A stretch of 64,000 nt of DNA from an uncultured Robinsoniella sp. Lineage in GTDB: Bacteria > Bacillota > Clostridia > Lachnospirales > Lachnospiraceae. The notes under the pieces are model-generated. The model was not told the DNA's origin and ran no database searches. It saw nothing but the letters and a program-made list of their open reading frames with translations. The first letter of the stretch is position 1, and each line of letters opens with the position of its first letter. This document shows positions 27,535-35,494 of the stretch, piece by piece. Position numbers and translations under genes: made by a program. The DNA is taken from NCBI GenBank assembly GCA_900539655.1, contig UQCR01000022.1:1-64000 (forward strand), given 5' to 3'.

Positions 27535-30500
27535 TTACCAGAGGGTAAACGGCGCGCGGTTTACTGAGAAATTCTCGTTGTAATAAGGATCGCCTGCATC
27601 TACAACCGGTCCCCACACGGCACGGAACTTCTCTACTTCTTTCTGGAAACGCTCCTGTTTTTCCGGCGTATCCTCATAACCTCTGGACTTGGATTCGTAA
27701 TGATGCCACAAAGAAAAAGCATTATAAACGATCAGATACTTTTTCTCCCGTACTTTCATACAGAATTCCACGTCATTTAAGGCTACTGCAAAATCTTCAT
27801 TAAAACGTCCTACTTCTTCAAATACCTCCCGGCGAACCATCATACAGGCTGCCGTTACGGCGCTATAATTACAGTTGATAACAGGGCGGAGCATAAAGCC
27901 CAGGTCATCTTTTCCGATTCCGGAAAAGACATGTCCTGCAAAGCCTCCAAATCCCAGCACAATGCCGGCATGCTGAACCGTATCATCGGCAAACAGCAAT
28001 TTCGCACCTACACATCCTACTTCTTCTCTCATACAGCATCCCAGCATTTCCCTGATGCCATCCGGGCTGATTAATTCCGTATCATTGTTCAAAAACAACA
28101 GATAATCACCTTTTGCATGCTTTACGCCAAAATTATTGATGGCAGAATAATTAAATCCACTCTCCCAGGTAACCACATGCACATTTTTAAATTCCTGCTG
28201 CAGTTTCTCATAGTAGGAAAAAGTCTCTTTCTTTTCACTGTTATTTTCCACAACAATAAATTCAATATTTTTATAACTGCTATTATTCAGGACAGAGCGT
28301 ACGCACAGATCCAGGTCTTTTGTATGGTCTTTATTTGGTATAATTATAGAAACCAGGGGATTGCCAGGTGTATGGTATTTCACATGATTCATTCCCCAGA
28401 GGTCCATTCTTTCCACATCAGCTTTCACGCCAACCCGTTTCAGGTGCTCCTCTATTGCTTTTCTGCCCGCTTCGTATGCATACATTTTGCTTTCCGGGTT
28501 CTCTGCGGTAGAATTACTGTGCATTCTCCAATAATATAAGATTTTAGGAACATGCTTAATCACTTTTGCTTTTTCGATACAACGGAACATCAGATCGTAG
28601 TCCTGGGCTCCGTCAAATTCTTTTCTAAATCCGCCTACTTCATGGAAAATCGTGCTTTTTACAACAAAAAGGTGAGTGATATAATTATGGGAACGCAGAA
28701 GGTCCGGACTGAAGTCCGGCTTCAGATTTGGGTCCATATGTTCGGTGAGATCTGCATTCACTTTATCTTCATCCGAATAAACAATGTCCGTCTTCTTATC
28801 CTGTAATGCCTGTACCATTTCACTCAGAGCATTAGGTGCCAGTATATCATCATGATCCAGGAGCGCAATATAATCACCGGTCGCCAGAGGAACCGCCCCA
28901 TTGGTATTCTCGGATATGCCTTTATTACTGTCCAGCAGTACATATTTGATTCTGGCATCCTGTTTCGCATATGACGCTAAGGCTTCTTCCAGCTCTTTAT
29001 TCCCGCAGCTGCCGTCTGCAATACACAATTCCCATTTTGCATAAGTCTGTGACTGAACGGATTCTACCATCTCATGGAGATAATTCAGCGGAGTATGATA
29101 CGTAGGAACCAGGATACTGACCACAGGCTCATATATAAACTGATGCTTTCTCTGGCTCTCCAACTGAGCCTCCGTTAGAAGCTGTGCTTCGAACCAGTTC
29201 TGGTAAGGTGTTTTCGGTTTTACAACTTGCGTATCCGGTTTTTGGGGCATCATCTGTTTCGCCTTAAACTTGGCATAATTTCGTGCTGTACGCATCTTTT
29301 CCATTGCCTGAAAGCCTTTTGTCTCTTTCAGGGCATGCAGCTGATTCTGCAGTTCTTTTCCTTTATCATGATAACGCTGTGCTTTCTCCCTCAGCGTAAC
29401 CAGCTCTTTTCTCTGGGCTGCAAGCATTCTCACCATTTCCCGTTCATCCAGAATATCGATATGTCCCTGAATCGTTATTGTATGCAGTTCTTTAAAATCA
29501 CCACGAATCAGATAAGCCGGATCATAATCCCAGAATACATCTCCGTCTCCCTGACTATATCCGTTAAGAGGTTCTGTCTGCGTCATACACTCTGAAATAA
29601 TTTTCTCAACTCTGCAGCGGCAGATATCCCTTTCCAGTGGATCCCACCTTAGCACACCGATATCACCCGGGTTCTCAATTTTAAAGGTAACTGAAAAACA
29701 GCCATCTTTATCTAAATATAACTTCTGGTGCACGGACCGTTCCTCGGAAAAGACTTCTCCACCGGAATAATACAGAGTGCTGGTAAATTTCGTCTTTGGA
29801 TGATAGTTAACTCCCAGCCCATCACCTCTCAGGTCAATAAATCCCTGGGAAATAGAACTGTACATCTCACGAATTGGTACATGTCCACGTACTACATAAT
29901 CCTGAAAAGATTTTTCCATCTCCAGATAAACCGGTATTTGTTCCAGGCTGATACCCTGTTCCTGATAATATGGAGCCGTATCATGCTTAGATATATCTTC
30001 ATTTCCATGTAAAAAGTAGTGAAGAACACGGAATATTACAAAGTCTACCGGAATCGGGAACCCAAAGGTCCATTCGTAATCAATCAGATTCCAGCCCTTA
30101 CCCACTAAAATATTCCCCAGTACCATATCAATATCTGACACCGGCATGGAATACAGATTATCCGGAAGATCCGGCTCACCAAAGATTTCCCTGAATTCAT
30201 CTGTCATTTTAAAAGGCTTTGTAGCACTCTCACGTATGATCTCAATATAGATATTCAGATACTTCATGGCTTTTTCTTTTTTGCCGGACTGCCACAGATG
30301 ATGCAGACCTTCTTCTAAAGTATACATCCCCTCCAGATATTCCAGTTCTACGCCTTCTTCCGTCAATGCACAATGATTCACCGAGATTTTCGTACCCTGA
30401 AACATCTCTGACAGTTCATCGTACCATCTCTTTATATTATTGACATGAGGAATTCCCTCTTCATAGCAGGGTACCTTCCGAACCGTTTTTTTCTTATGTT

Positions 30501-30579
30501 CATCAATCAGGATATCTGTACGAATATCAAATGCTTTACTTCTTTCATTTGAAAATTTGGAATATACCACTTTTTTCAT
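27535..30579 (-). CDS. Kinase-like/coiled-coil/tandem GT2 fusion protein
   Basis: 1014 residues from the ATG at 30579. Residues 1-200 carry a catalytic-loop-like pattern, SDIDMVLGNILV (149-159, D...N) then LIDYEWTF (165-172), reminiscent of APH/choline-kinase-type folds and of the kinase part of WbdD. Residues 250-375 are beta-rich. Residues 377-425 look coiled-coil (ERE...AAQRKELVTLREKAQ). Two GT-A domains follow (about 487-735: SILVPTYHTPLNYL, LLDHDDILAPNAL, GAQDYDLMFRC; about 755-1000: SIIIPNKDHTKDLDLC, FLNNDTELISPDG, LNDVEFCMKVREKKY). The upstream gene is a methyltransferase and the exporter genes follow upstream of that. A chain-capping or length-control role is inferred; the kinase assignment is tentative. 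Confidence 0.85.
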   Translation of the reverse strand: MKKVVYSKFSNERSKAFDIRTDILIDEHKKKTVRKVPCYEEGIPHVNNIKRWYDELSEMFQGTKISVNHCALTEEGVELEYLEGMYTLEEGLHHLWQSGKKEKAMKYLNIYIEIIRESATKPFKMTDEFREIFGEPDLPDNLYSMPVSDIDMVLGNILVGKGWNLIDYEWTFGFPIPVDFVIFRVLHYFLHGNEDISKHDTAPYYQEQGISLEQIPVYLEMEKSFQDYVVRGHVPIREMYSSISQGFIDLRGDGLGVNYHPKTKFTSTLYYSGGEVFSEERSVHQKLYLDKDGCFSVTFKIENPGDIGVLRWDPLERDICRCRVEKIISECMTQTEPLNGYSQGDGDVFWDYDPAYLIRGDFKELHTITIQGHIDILDEREMVRMLAAQRKELVTLREKAQRYHDKGKELQNQLHALKETKGFQAMEKMRTARNYAKFKAKQMMPQKPDTQVVKPKTPYQNWFEAQLLTEAQLESQRKHQFIYEPVVSILVPTYHTPLNYLHEMVESVQSQTYAKWELCIADGSCGNKELEEALASYAKQDARIKYVLLDSNKGISENTNGAVPLATGDYIALLDHDDILAPNALSEMVQALQDKKTDIVYSDEDKVNADLTEHMDPNLKPDFSPDLLRSHNYITHLFVVKSTIFHEVGGFRKEFDGAQDYDLMFRCIEKAKVIKHVPKILYYWRMHSNSTAENPESKMYAYEAGRKAIEEHLKRVGVKADVERMDLWGMNHVKYHTPGNPLVSIIIPNKDHTKDLDLCVRSVLNNSSYKNIEFIVVENNSEKKETFSYYEKLQQEFKNVHVVTWESGFNYSAINNFGVKHAKGDYLLFLNNDTELISPDGIREMLGCCMREEVGCVGAKLLFADDTVQHAGIVLGFGGFAGHVFSGIGKDDLGFMLRPVINCNYSAVTAACMMVRREVFEEVGRFNEDFAVALNDVEFCMKVREKKYLIVYNAFSLWHHYESKSRGYEDTPEKQERFQKEVEKFRAVWGPVVDAGDPYYNENFSVNRAPFTLW

Positions 30580-30638
30580 AATAATTAATTGTTCCTTTCT
30601 ACCGCAAATTATGGCGGACAAATGGCGGGAATGAATTA

Positions 30639-31559
30639 TCAAACACGCTCTAAAATCGCCAGGTATGAATTGGAATACAACGGAAACAGCCGGCTGTCAA
30701 TCAGCGAATCAAACACTTTTTCCTCATCGAATAAGAGAAGCCGCTCTCTGTCAAAATTCCAGATATTTGTATTCAATTCCCCCTTTTTCGGGAGATACTC
30801 GTCCGAATAAATTGTCATTGGAAGCTTGTAGTCCGGGTATGGATAATAGAAATCCACACCGGTAAAACCAGCCTCCTTAAAGATATCTTCCAGCTCCGGC
30901 TTGGAAAAAGTATGCACACCGCTGGTGTTCGGATAATTTTCCAACCCTTCAAAATAGGTTCCCACATGGTCTTCCCTGCATCCAGCCCAGTATTTCAGCC
31001 CCAGTCGGTTTTCAATGGCAATGATCAGCTTTCCACCCGGTTTCAGGTGGCTGCCGATTAAACGTAAAAACTCGGTATAGGGTTCATCCGTCCCAATATA
31101 TCCTTCCGCATACTCAAAAACACCAATTAATGTTATATAATCAAACTTCTTCTCCAGACTTTTTTCAATGTCTGCAAAGTTGCCTACACATATATTAATA
31201 TTGTCATAATTCCGGTTGCGGTTAGCGTTGATCAGGCTTCTCTTTTTAGACAGTTCAATGCAAGTAACCTCTTTTGTCCTGCGTGCCAGCGCACCAGTGA
31301 TCGCTCCGCACCCGGAGCCGATTTCCAATACCTCGCCCTGCTTATGAAACGGGAACCAGTCAATGATGTTTTGTCTGATATGAGACATGTGGTACAACAC
31401 TGACCAATCCCTGCTGTCAGCAATAACCTGATTTAACTCCTCTTCTTCGTAACGGCTTGCAATATCCAGAAGCATATCTTCAATTTTGCCGTCGCTGTAC
31501 AAATCTTTGCCCGGATAATATTTATAATCCAACCGGACTTTTCCCACCTGTTCCTGCAT
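30639..31559 (-). CDS. Class I SAM-dependent methyltransferase
   Basis: 306 residues from the ATG at 31559, which has AAAAGGA 7 bases upstream. A longer frame reads back into the palindromic element at 31595-31759 and is judged spurious. SAM motif I VLEIGSGCGAITGAL, motif II CIELSKKRSLINANR, FDYITLIGVFEYAEGY, and LKPGGKLIIAIENRLGLKYWAG are clear. The IENRxGLKYWAG...EDH block is characteristic of methyltransferases found in, or fused to, multi-domain surface-glycan glycosyltransferases. It lies between wzt and the kinase-like/GT2 fusion. The likely target is a sugar hydroxyl or terminal phosphate on the growing polysaccharide. Confidence 0.9.
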   Translation of the reverse strand: MQEQVGKVRLDYKYYPGKDLYSDGKIEDMLLDIASRYEEEELNQVIADSRDWSVLYHMSHIRQNIIDWFPFHKQGEVLEIGSGCGAITGALARRTKEVTCIELSKKRSLINANRNRNYDNINICVGNFADIEKSLEKKFDYITLIGVFEYAEGYIGTDEPYTEFLRLIGSHLKPGGKLIIAIENRLGLKYWAGCREDHVGTYFEGLENYPNTSGVHTFSKPELEDIFKEAGFTGVDFYYPYPDYKLPMTIYSDEYLPKKGELNTNIWNFDRERLLLFDEEKVFDSLIDSRLFPLYSNSYLAILERV

Positions 31560-31594
31560 TGTCAATCCTTTTCCTTTCCCCGTATCGGAAATGC

Positions 31595-31759
31595 CTAGTA
31601 CAGCATTTCTCAAATAATTGAGTAATCCACACAGGATATTCGTATCAGGAGATTCGAACCATTCTGCAGGTGTAGCGGGCTGCATCAACGAATGGTTCGG
31701 ATTTCCTGGTGCGGATAGCCGAAGTTGATTACTTGATTATTTGTGCAATGCTGTACTAG
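31595..31759. mobile_element. 165-bp near-palindromic MITE-like element
   Basis: Two 69-base arms (31595-31663 and 31691-31759) are inverted copies with 14 mismatches and a 27-base loop. Both ends carry CTAGTACAGCATT, and the inner ends are a perfect CGAACCATT/AATGGTTCG. The right end supplies the TAG stop of wzt (31756-31758). Seven of eight transition-type mismatches would be G.U pairs in a plus-strand RNA. There is no ORF or transposase inside. It could be a MITE, a REP-like element or a structured RNA; no target duplication beyond the palindromic CTAG is visible. Confidence 0.7.
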
Positions 31760-33051
31760 TTCAATAACGCAACTTCTGAATTCGAATCGTAAAAACCAAC
31801 AGTGTTCTTGGTTGAGACGATTGTCAGATTGCACACCTCATATAATCTGTGATGTACCACAAAATCAACCTGGTCGTATCCGGTGCATCCAAGAGAAAGC
31901 ATATACTCTCCCCCCTGCATATCCATGCGCTGGGTAAATGCTATTTCCTGATATTCCCCGGGTCCTTTGCTCTGTACATTTACTTTTTCAAATAAACTAT
32001 TGGTTCCGGTAATATCGGTACCTTTCAGATCTGTAATCGTAAATGCATAAATCGGGTCATTAATTCTATCATGAAATTTCACACGCATCTGTATCGTACA
32101 TGTGCTACCTTTTTCAATAGTGTTGCTGGACAAGCCTTTTTCATCCAAAATATTAAACCCGATGATTTCGGCCTTCTTATCGCCATATTCATTAATATTG
32201 GGATTTACATCGAAAGAAGGATTCCATTCTTCCTGATTCTCTAAATCGGATTGCAGAACAACTTTCTTCTCCGGTACTACTTCCGTCAGCTTCCCTTGTT
32301 CATCCAGATCCAGCTGGTTAACCAGAACCTTCTTATACATGTCCACCATCTGTTTCGGAACACCTTCTGCCAGCTTCTTTCCTTTATTCAGAAGAATAAC
32401 CCGGTCACAGTACTTGCTGATACTGCTCAGGTCGTGGCTTACCAGAAGAATCGTCTTTCCCATCTTCTTAAAATCCTCAAACTTCCGGTAACACTTTGTC
32501 TGGAAAAAAACGTCTCCTACAGAAAGCGCTTCATCCACAATCAAAATCTCCGGATCTATATTAATCGCAACTGCAAATGCAAGGCGGACAAACATACCGC
32601 TGGAATAGGTCTTAGCCGGCTGATGTATAAATTCTCCAATATCAGCGAATTCCAGGATAGCATCTATCCTCTGCTCAATCTCTTCTCTTGTGAAGCCAAT
32701 CATGGTTCCATTCAGATATATATTTTCAATCCCGGTGTATTCCATATTGAATCCCGCTCCCAGCTCTAACAGAGCTGAAATTCTGCCATTAACCGTCAGA
32801 TTTCCTCCGGTAGGACTCAATACACCCGTGATAATTTTTAAAATCGTAGACTTACCGGAGCCATTGGTCCCGATAATGCCGATCGTCTCACCTTTCATTA
32901 CATCAAAACTGACATGCTGCAGTGCATAGTGGTCTTTGGAAAGAACTTTGTTCCTGCTAAGGCCCAGCGATTCCTTCAACCGGTCGGCAGGCTTGTCATA
33001 CAACTTATATATTTTCGTAAGGTCTTCTACCTTAATCGCTATTTCATCCAT
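31756..33051 (-). CDS. wzt: Polysaccharide ABC exporter ATPase with C-terminal carbohydrate-binding domain
   Basis: 431 residues. The N-terminal ATPase (1-240) shows IGIIGTNGSGKSTILK (Walker A), TYSSGMFVRLAFA (signature) and EILIVDEALSVGD (Walker B). Residues 280-430 form a beta-sandwich Wzt-C domain (KAEIIGFNILDEKGLSSN ... GEYMLSLGC ... NTVGFYDSNSE), which in Wzt proteins recognises the modified end of the polymer. With Wzm it exports undecaprenyl-linked glycans across the membrane. AGAGGT precedes the ATG and wzm ends 15 bases upstream. The last codons and the stop abut an inserted palindromic element, so the extreme C-terminus may have been altered. TagH is the nearest alternative, but it lacks this C-terminal domain. 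Confidence 0.95.
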   Translation of the reverse strand: MDEIAIKVEDLTKIYKLYDKPADRLKESLGLSRNKVLSKDHYALQHVSFDVMKGETIGIIGTNGSGKSTILKIITGVLSPTGGNLTVNGRISALLELGAGFNMEYTGIENIYLNGTMIGFTREEIEQRIDAILEFADIGEFIHQPAKTYSSGMFVRLAFAVAINIDPEILIVDEALSVGDVFFQTKCYRKFEDFKKMGKTILLVSHDLSSISKYCDRVILLNKGKKLAEGVPKQMVDMYKKVLVNQLDLDEQGKLTEVVPEKKVVLQSDLENQEEWNPSFDVNPNINEYGDKKAEIIGFNILDEKGLSSNTIEKGSTCTIQMRVKFHDRINDPIYAFTITDLKGTDITGTNSLFEKVNVQSKGPGEYQEIAFTQRMDMQGGEYMLSLGCTGYDQVDFVVHHRLYEVCNLTIVSTKNTVGFYDSNSEVALLN

Positions 33052-33066
33052 TCATTCTACCTCTTC

Positions 33067-33873
33067 CTACAAAACATCTGCAAAATGTACCTTTAATTTT
33101 CTAAAAAGTCTTGTACCAATCAAAAACAGAACTGCCGTAAAAACCCAGAAATAAAGCGTCTGCCAGGGATGGTTCCAAAAGCCCACTTTATCAATTAACG
33201 CCTCACGGTAGCCAAATACAATATAATACATCGGATTCAGTTTGAAAATCACTGCCAATATTCCGGTAATTTTTAAATCTTCAAAGTTCCACATAATTGG
33301 TGTCATCCAGACTCCTACCTGCAGGATGATATTGATAATCTGAGTCAGATCCCTGAAAAAGATTACAATTGCACTGGTGACATAAGACAGGGCTAACACC
33401 ATCATAAACATACAAAAAGTATAATAAATAATCTGCAATGCATAAAGTGTTGGATAATGCCCGGACACCGTATACATAAAAAGAACCACCAATATAAAAA
33501 ACAAATGTACAAACAGAGCCGATATAACTTTTACCACAGGAAGAATACTGATTTTAAAAACTACTTTTTTAACCAGATAGCTGTACTCGATAAAAGCATT
33601 CGTCCCGTTGTTTAGCCCGTCTGAAAAGAAAAACCAGGGTACCAGGCCTGCAACCAGCCACAATACAAATGGCACGTCCCGAACCGGACCGGACCTTAAC
33701 TTGGAAAATACAAACGCATAGACAAGAACGGTTACAATAGGCTGTACAAACGCCCAGATAATCCCCAGATACGAACCTGCATATTTCGTTTTAAAATCAT
33801 TTTTAGCCAGCTGCATAATCAGTTTACGGTTCTGATAAAGTTCAGCCGGCAGAGAAAATATTCTACTTAACAT
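33067..33873 (-). CDS. wzm: Polysaccharide ABC exporter permease
   Basis: 268 residues with six membrane helices, the ABC-2 type of Wzm/TagG. The family-typical ...LAKNDFKTKYAGSYLGIIWAFVQPIV... amphipathic start and WFFFSDGLNNGTNAFIEYSYLVKKVVFKISILP are present. Forms the channel with the ATPase encoded 15 bases downstream. GAGGTAG precedes the ATG and rfbC ends 13 bases upstream, so precursor synthesis and export share one transcript. Confidence 0.95.
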   Translation of the reverse strand: MLSRIFSLPAELYQNRKLIMQLAKNDFKTKYAGSYLGIIWAFVQPIVTVLVYAFVFSKLRSGPVRDVPFVLWLVAGLVPWFFFSDGLNNGTNAFIEYSYLVKKVVFKISILPVVKVISALFVHLFFILVVLFMYTVSGHYPTLYALQIIYYTFCMFMMVLALSYVTSAIVIFFRDLTQIINIILQVGVWMTPIMWNFEDLKITGILAVIFKLNPMYYIVFGYREALIDKVGFWNHPWQTLYFWVFTAVLFLIGTRLFRKLKVHFADVL

Positions 33874-33886
33874 TTAACTACCTCTA

Positions 33887-34438
33887 TTATTTCTTCAGTG
33901 TCGCAATGCCGCCCCAATTCTGATCCTTCTCAGAAATAATCAGCTGCATATCAGCAGGAATCGGCCATTTAACCCCTATATCAGGATCGTTCCAAGCCAG
34001 TCCGCCTTCATCATTCGGATGATAAAAATCCGTACACTTATAAGCAAATTCAGCCGTATCGGACAATACTACAAAACCATGTGCAAAGTTTTTCGGGATG
34101 AAAAACTGTTTTTTATTTTCTGCAGATAATACCACTCCAAACCATTTTCCATAACTTTCAGAGCCTTCCCTTAAATCCACGGCAACATCAAATACTTCAC
34201 CGGAAACTACGCGGACTAATTTGTCCTGAGGAAAATTAATCTGGAAATGCAAACCACGCAGTACGCCCTTTTTAGACATAGACTGATTATCCTGGACAAA
34301 TTCCATATCCATTCCTGCTTCTTTATAGTCATTATAATTGTATGTTTCCATAAAATAGCCGCGTTCATCACCGAAAACGGCAGGTGTAATCACTTTTAAA
34401 CCTTCTATTTCACATGTTTCTACTGTAATCTTACCCAT
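33887..34438 (-). CDS. rfbC: dTDP-4-dehydrorhamnose 3,5-epimerase
   Basis: 183 residues if begun at ATG 34438 (GKITVETCEIEGLKVI), the usual RmlC start. Cupin fold with the signature DERGYFMETYN, VLRGLHFQ (catalytic His), DVAVDLREGS, and FAHGFVVLSD. It epimerises dTDP-4-keto-6-deoxyglucose to the L-lyxo form on the way to dTDP-L-rhamnose. The ATG at 34438 has a poor ribosome site; an upstream in-frame GTG at 34507 has a good one (AAAGGA, 8 bases) and would add 23 residues encoded by the repeat at 34446-34483, so the real start is uncertain. No rfbD (reductase) is in the window. Confidence 0.93.
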   Translation of the reverse strand: MGKITVETCEIEGLKVITPAVFGDERGYFMETYNYNDYKEAGMDMEFVQDNQSMSKKGVLRGLHFQINFPQDKLVRVVSGEVFDVAVDLREGSESYGKWFGVVLSAENKKQFFIPKNFAHGFVVLSDTAEFAYKCTDFYHPNDEGGLAWNDPDIGVKWPIPADMQLIISEKDQNWGGIATLKK

Positions 34439-34445
34439 TTTTTTA

Positions 34446-34483
34446 CCCATTGCACATTGCAGGCCTGCCTGCAATGCTGCCAC
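34446..34483. repeat. 38-bp palindromic repeat, copy B
   Basis: ATTGCAGG and CCTGCAAT arms with a 4-base loop, flanked by CCCATTGC and TGCCAC; 30 of 38 positions match copy A at 20940-20977. It lies just upstream of the likely rfbC start and is in frame with it. Confidence 0.6.
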
Positions 34484-34560
34484 ACTAAAACAAACTGAAA
34501 GACTCACCGTGGCATCCTTTCTGTATCATAATTTTCTTTCAGCCTTTCACACCTTACTTC

Positions 34561-35430
34561 TTAAAGTCCGTCCGCAATCTCCATCAGATACTGTCCATAT
34601 TCTGTCTTGAGAAGAGACTGCGCCAGTTCCACTAACTGTTCCCTGTTAATAAACCCTCTGCGATAGGCAATTTCTTCGATACAGGAAATATAAAGTCCCT
34701 GACGTTTCTGAAATGCTGCAACAAAATCTGCTGCATCTAACAGCGAATCATGGTTCCCGGTGTCCAGCCATGCAAATCCTCTTCCAAGAGTCTCTACATG
34801 AAGAGTCCCTCTTCTTAAATATTCATTGTTCACACTGGTGATTTCGATTTCCCCTCTGGCTGAAGGTTTTACGTTTTTCGCAATTTCTACTACATCATTG
34901 TCATAAAAATACAATCCCGGAACCGCATAATTAGACTTTGGATGCTCCGGCTTCTCTTCGATAGATAAAGCCTTTCCATTTTCATCAAACTCAACCACAC
35001 CGTATTCTCTTGGGTCTCTTACATAATATCCGAAAATAGTGGCACCTTTCTCTCTTGCGGCAACTTCCCTTAAAATCTTTGAAAAACTCTGTCCATAAAA
35101 GATATTATCCCCCAAAATCAGCGCTACACTATCTTTTCCAATAAATTCTTCGCCAACAATAAATGCATCTGCCAAACCTCTCGGCTCTGTCTGCACAGCA
35201 TAGGACATTTGCAGTCCCAATTGTGATCCATCACCCAGCAAATCTTCAAAAACCGGAAGATCCCTCGGAGTGGATATAATAAGAATCTCCTTGATTCCAG
35301 CCAGCATTAAGATCGACAATGGATAATAAATCATCGGTTTATCATAAACCGGCATAATCTGTTTTGAAATCGCTTTTGTAAGCGGATACAATCTCGTTCC
35401 GGAACCGCCCGCTAATATAATACCCTTCAT
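34561..35430 (-). CDS. rfbA: Glucose-1-phosphate thymidylyltransferase
   Basis: 289 residues, the normal RmlA length. MKGIILAGGSGTRLYPLTKAISKQIMPVYDKPMIYYPLS is the nucleotide-binding signature; ILGDNIFYG (metal Asp) and EEKPEHPKSNYAVPGLYFYD (sugar contacts) follow, with the C-terminal RmlA helices (CIEEIAYRRGFI). It makes dTDP-glucose from dTTP and glucose-1-phosphate, the first step for both the rhamnose and Fuc4N branches. GGAGGAATATAAA precedes the ATG. Feedback inhibition by dTDP-rhamnose is known for the family. Confidence 0.97.
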   Translation of the reverse strand: MKGIILAGGSGTRLYPLTKAISKQIMPVYDKPMIYYPLSILMLAGIKEILIISTPRDLPVFEDLLGDGSQLGLQMSYAVQTEPRGLADAFIVGEEFIGKDSVALILGDNIFYGQSFSKILREVAAREKGATIFGYYVRDPREYGVVEFDENGKALSIEEKPEHPKSNYAVPGLYFYDNDVVEIAKNVKPSARGEIEITSVNNEYLRRGTLHVETLGRGFAWLDTGNHDSLLDAADFVAAFQKRQGLYISCIEEIAYRRGFINREQLVELAQSLLKTEYGQYLMEIADGL

Positions 35431-35458
35431 TTTATATTCCTCCTAATTAACGCAAACG

Positions 35459-35484
35459 AGCAGTGCCTTGGTACGGGCACTGCT
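35459..35484 (-). promoter_or_regulatory. Intercistronic hairpin between rfbB and rfbA
   Basis: AGCAGTGCC/GGCACTGCT, a perfect 9-bp stem with an 8-base loop, 11 bases after the rfbB stop. No T-tract follows on the minus strand, so it may act in mRNA processing or partial attenuation rather than full termination. Confidence 0.45.
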
Positions 35485-35494
35485 ATATGCTTTC

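Noticed and set aside
31560..31688. A longer start for the methyltransferase
   Set aside because: The extra codons run through the inserted palindrome, and the ATG at 31559 has a proper ribosome site.
31640..31700. A tRNA gene, because the minus strand reads GGTTCGAATC like a T-arm
   Set aside because: The flanking bases do not form a T-stem, no anticodon arm or acceptor stem is present, and the sequence is explained by the inner arms of the palindrome.
31756..33873. TagGH teichoic-acid exporter
   Set aside because: The ATPase has a clear C-terminal Wzt-type carbohydrate-binding domain, which TagH lacks, and the context is heteropolysaccharide synthesis.
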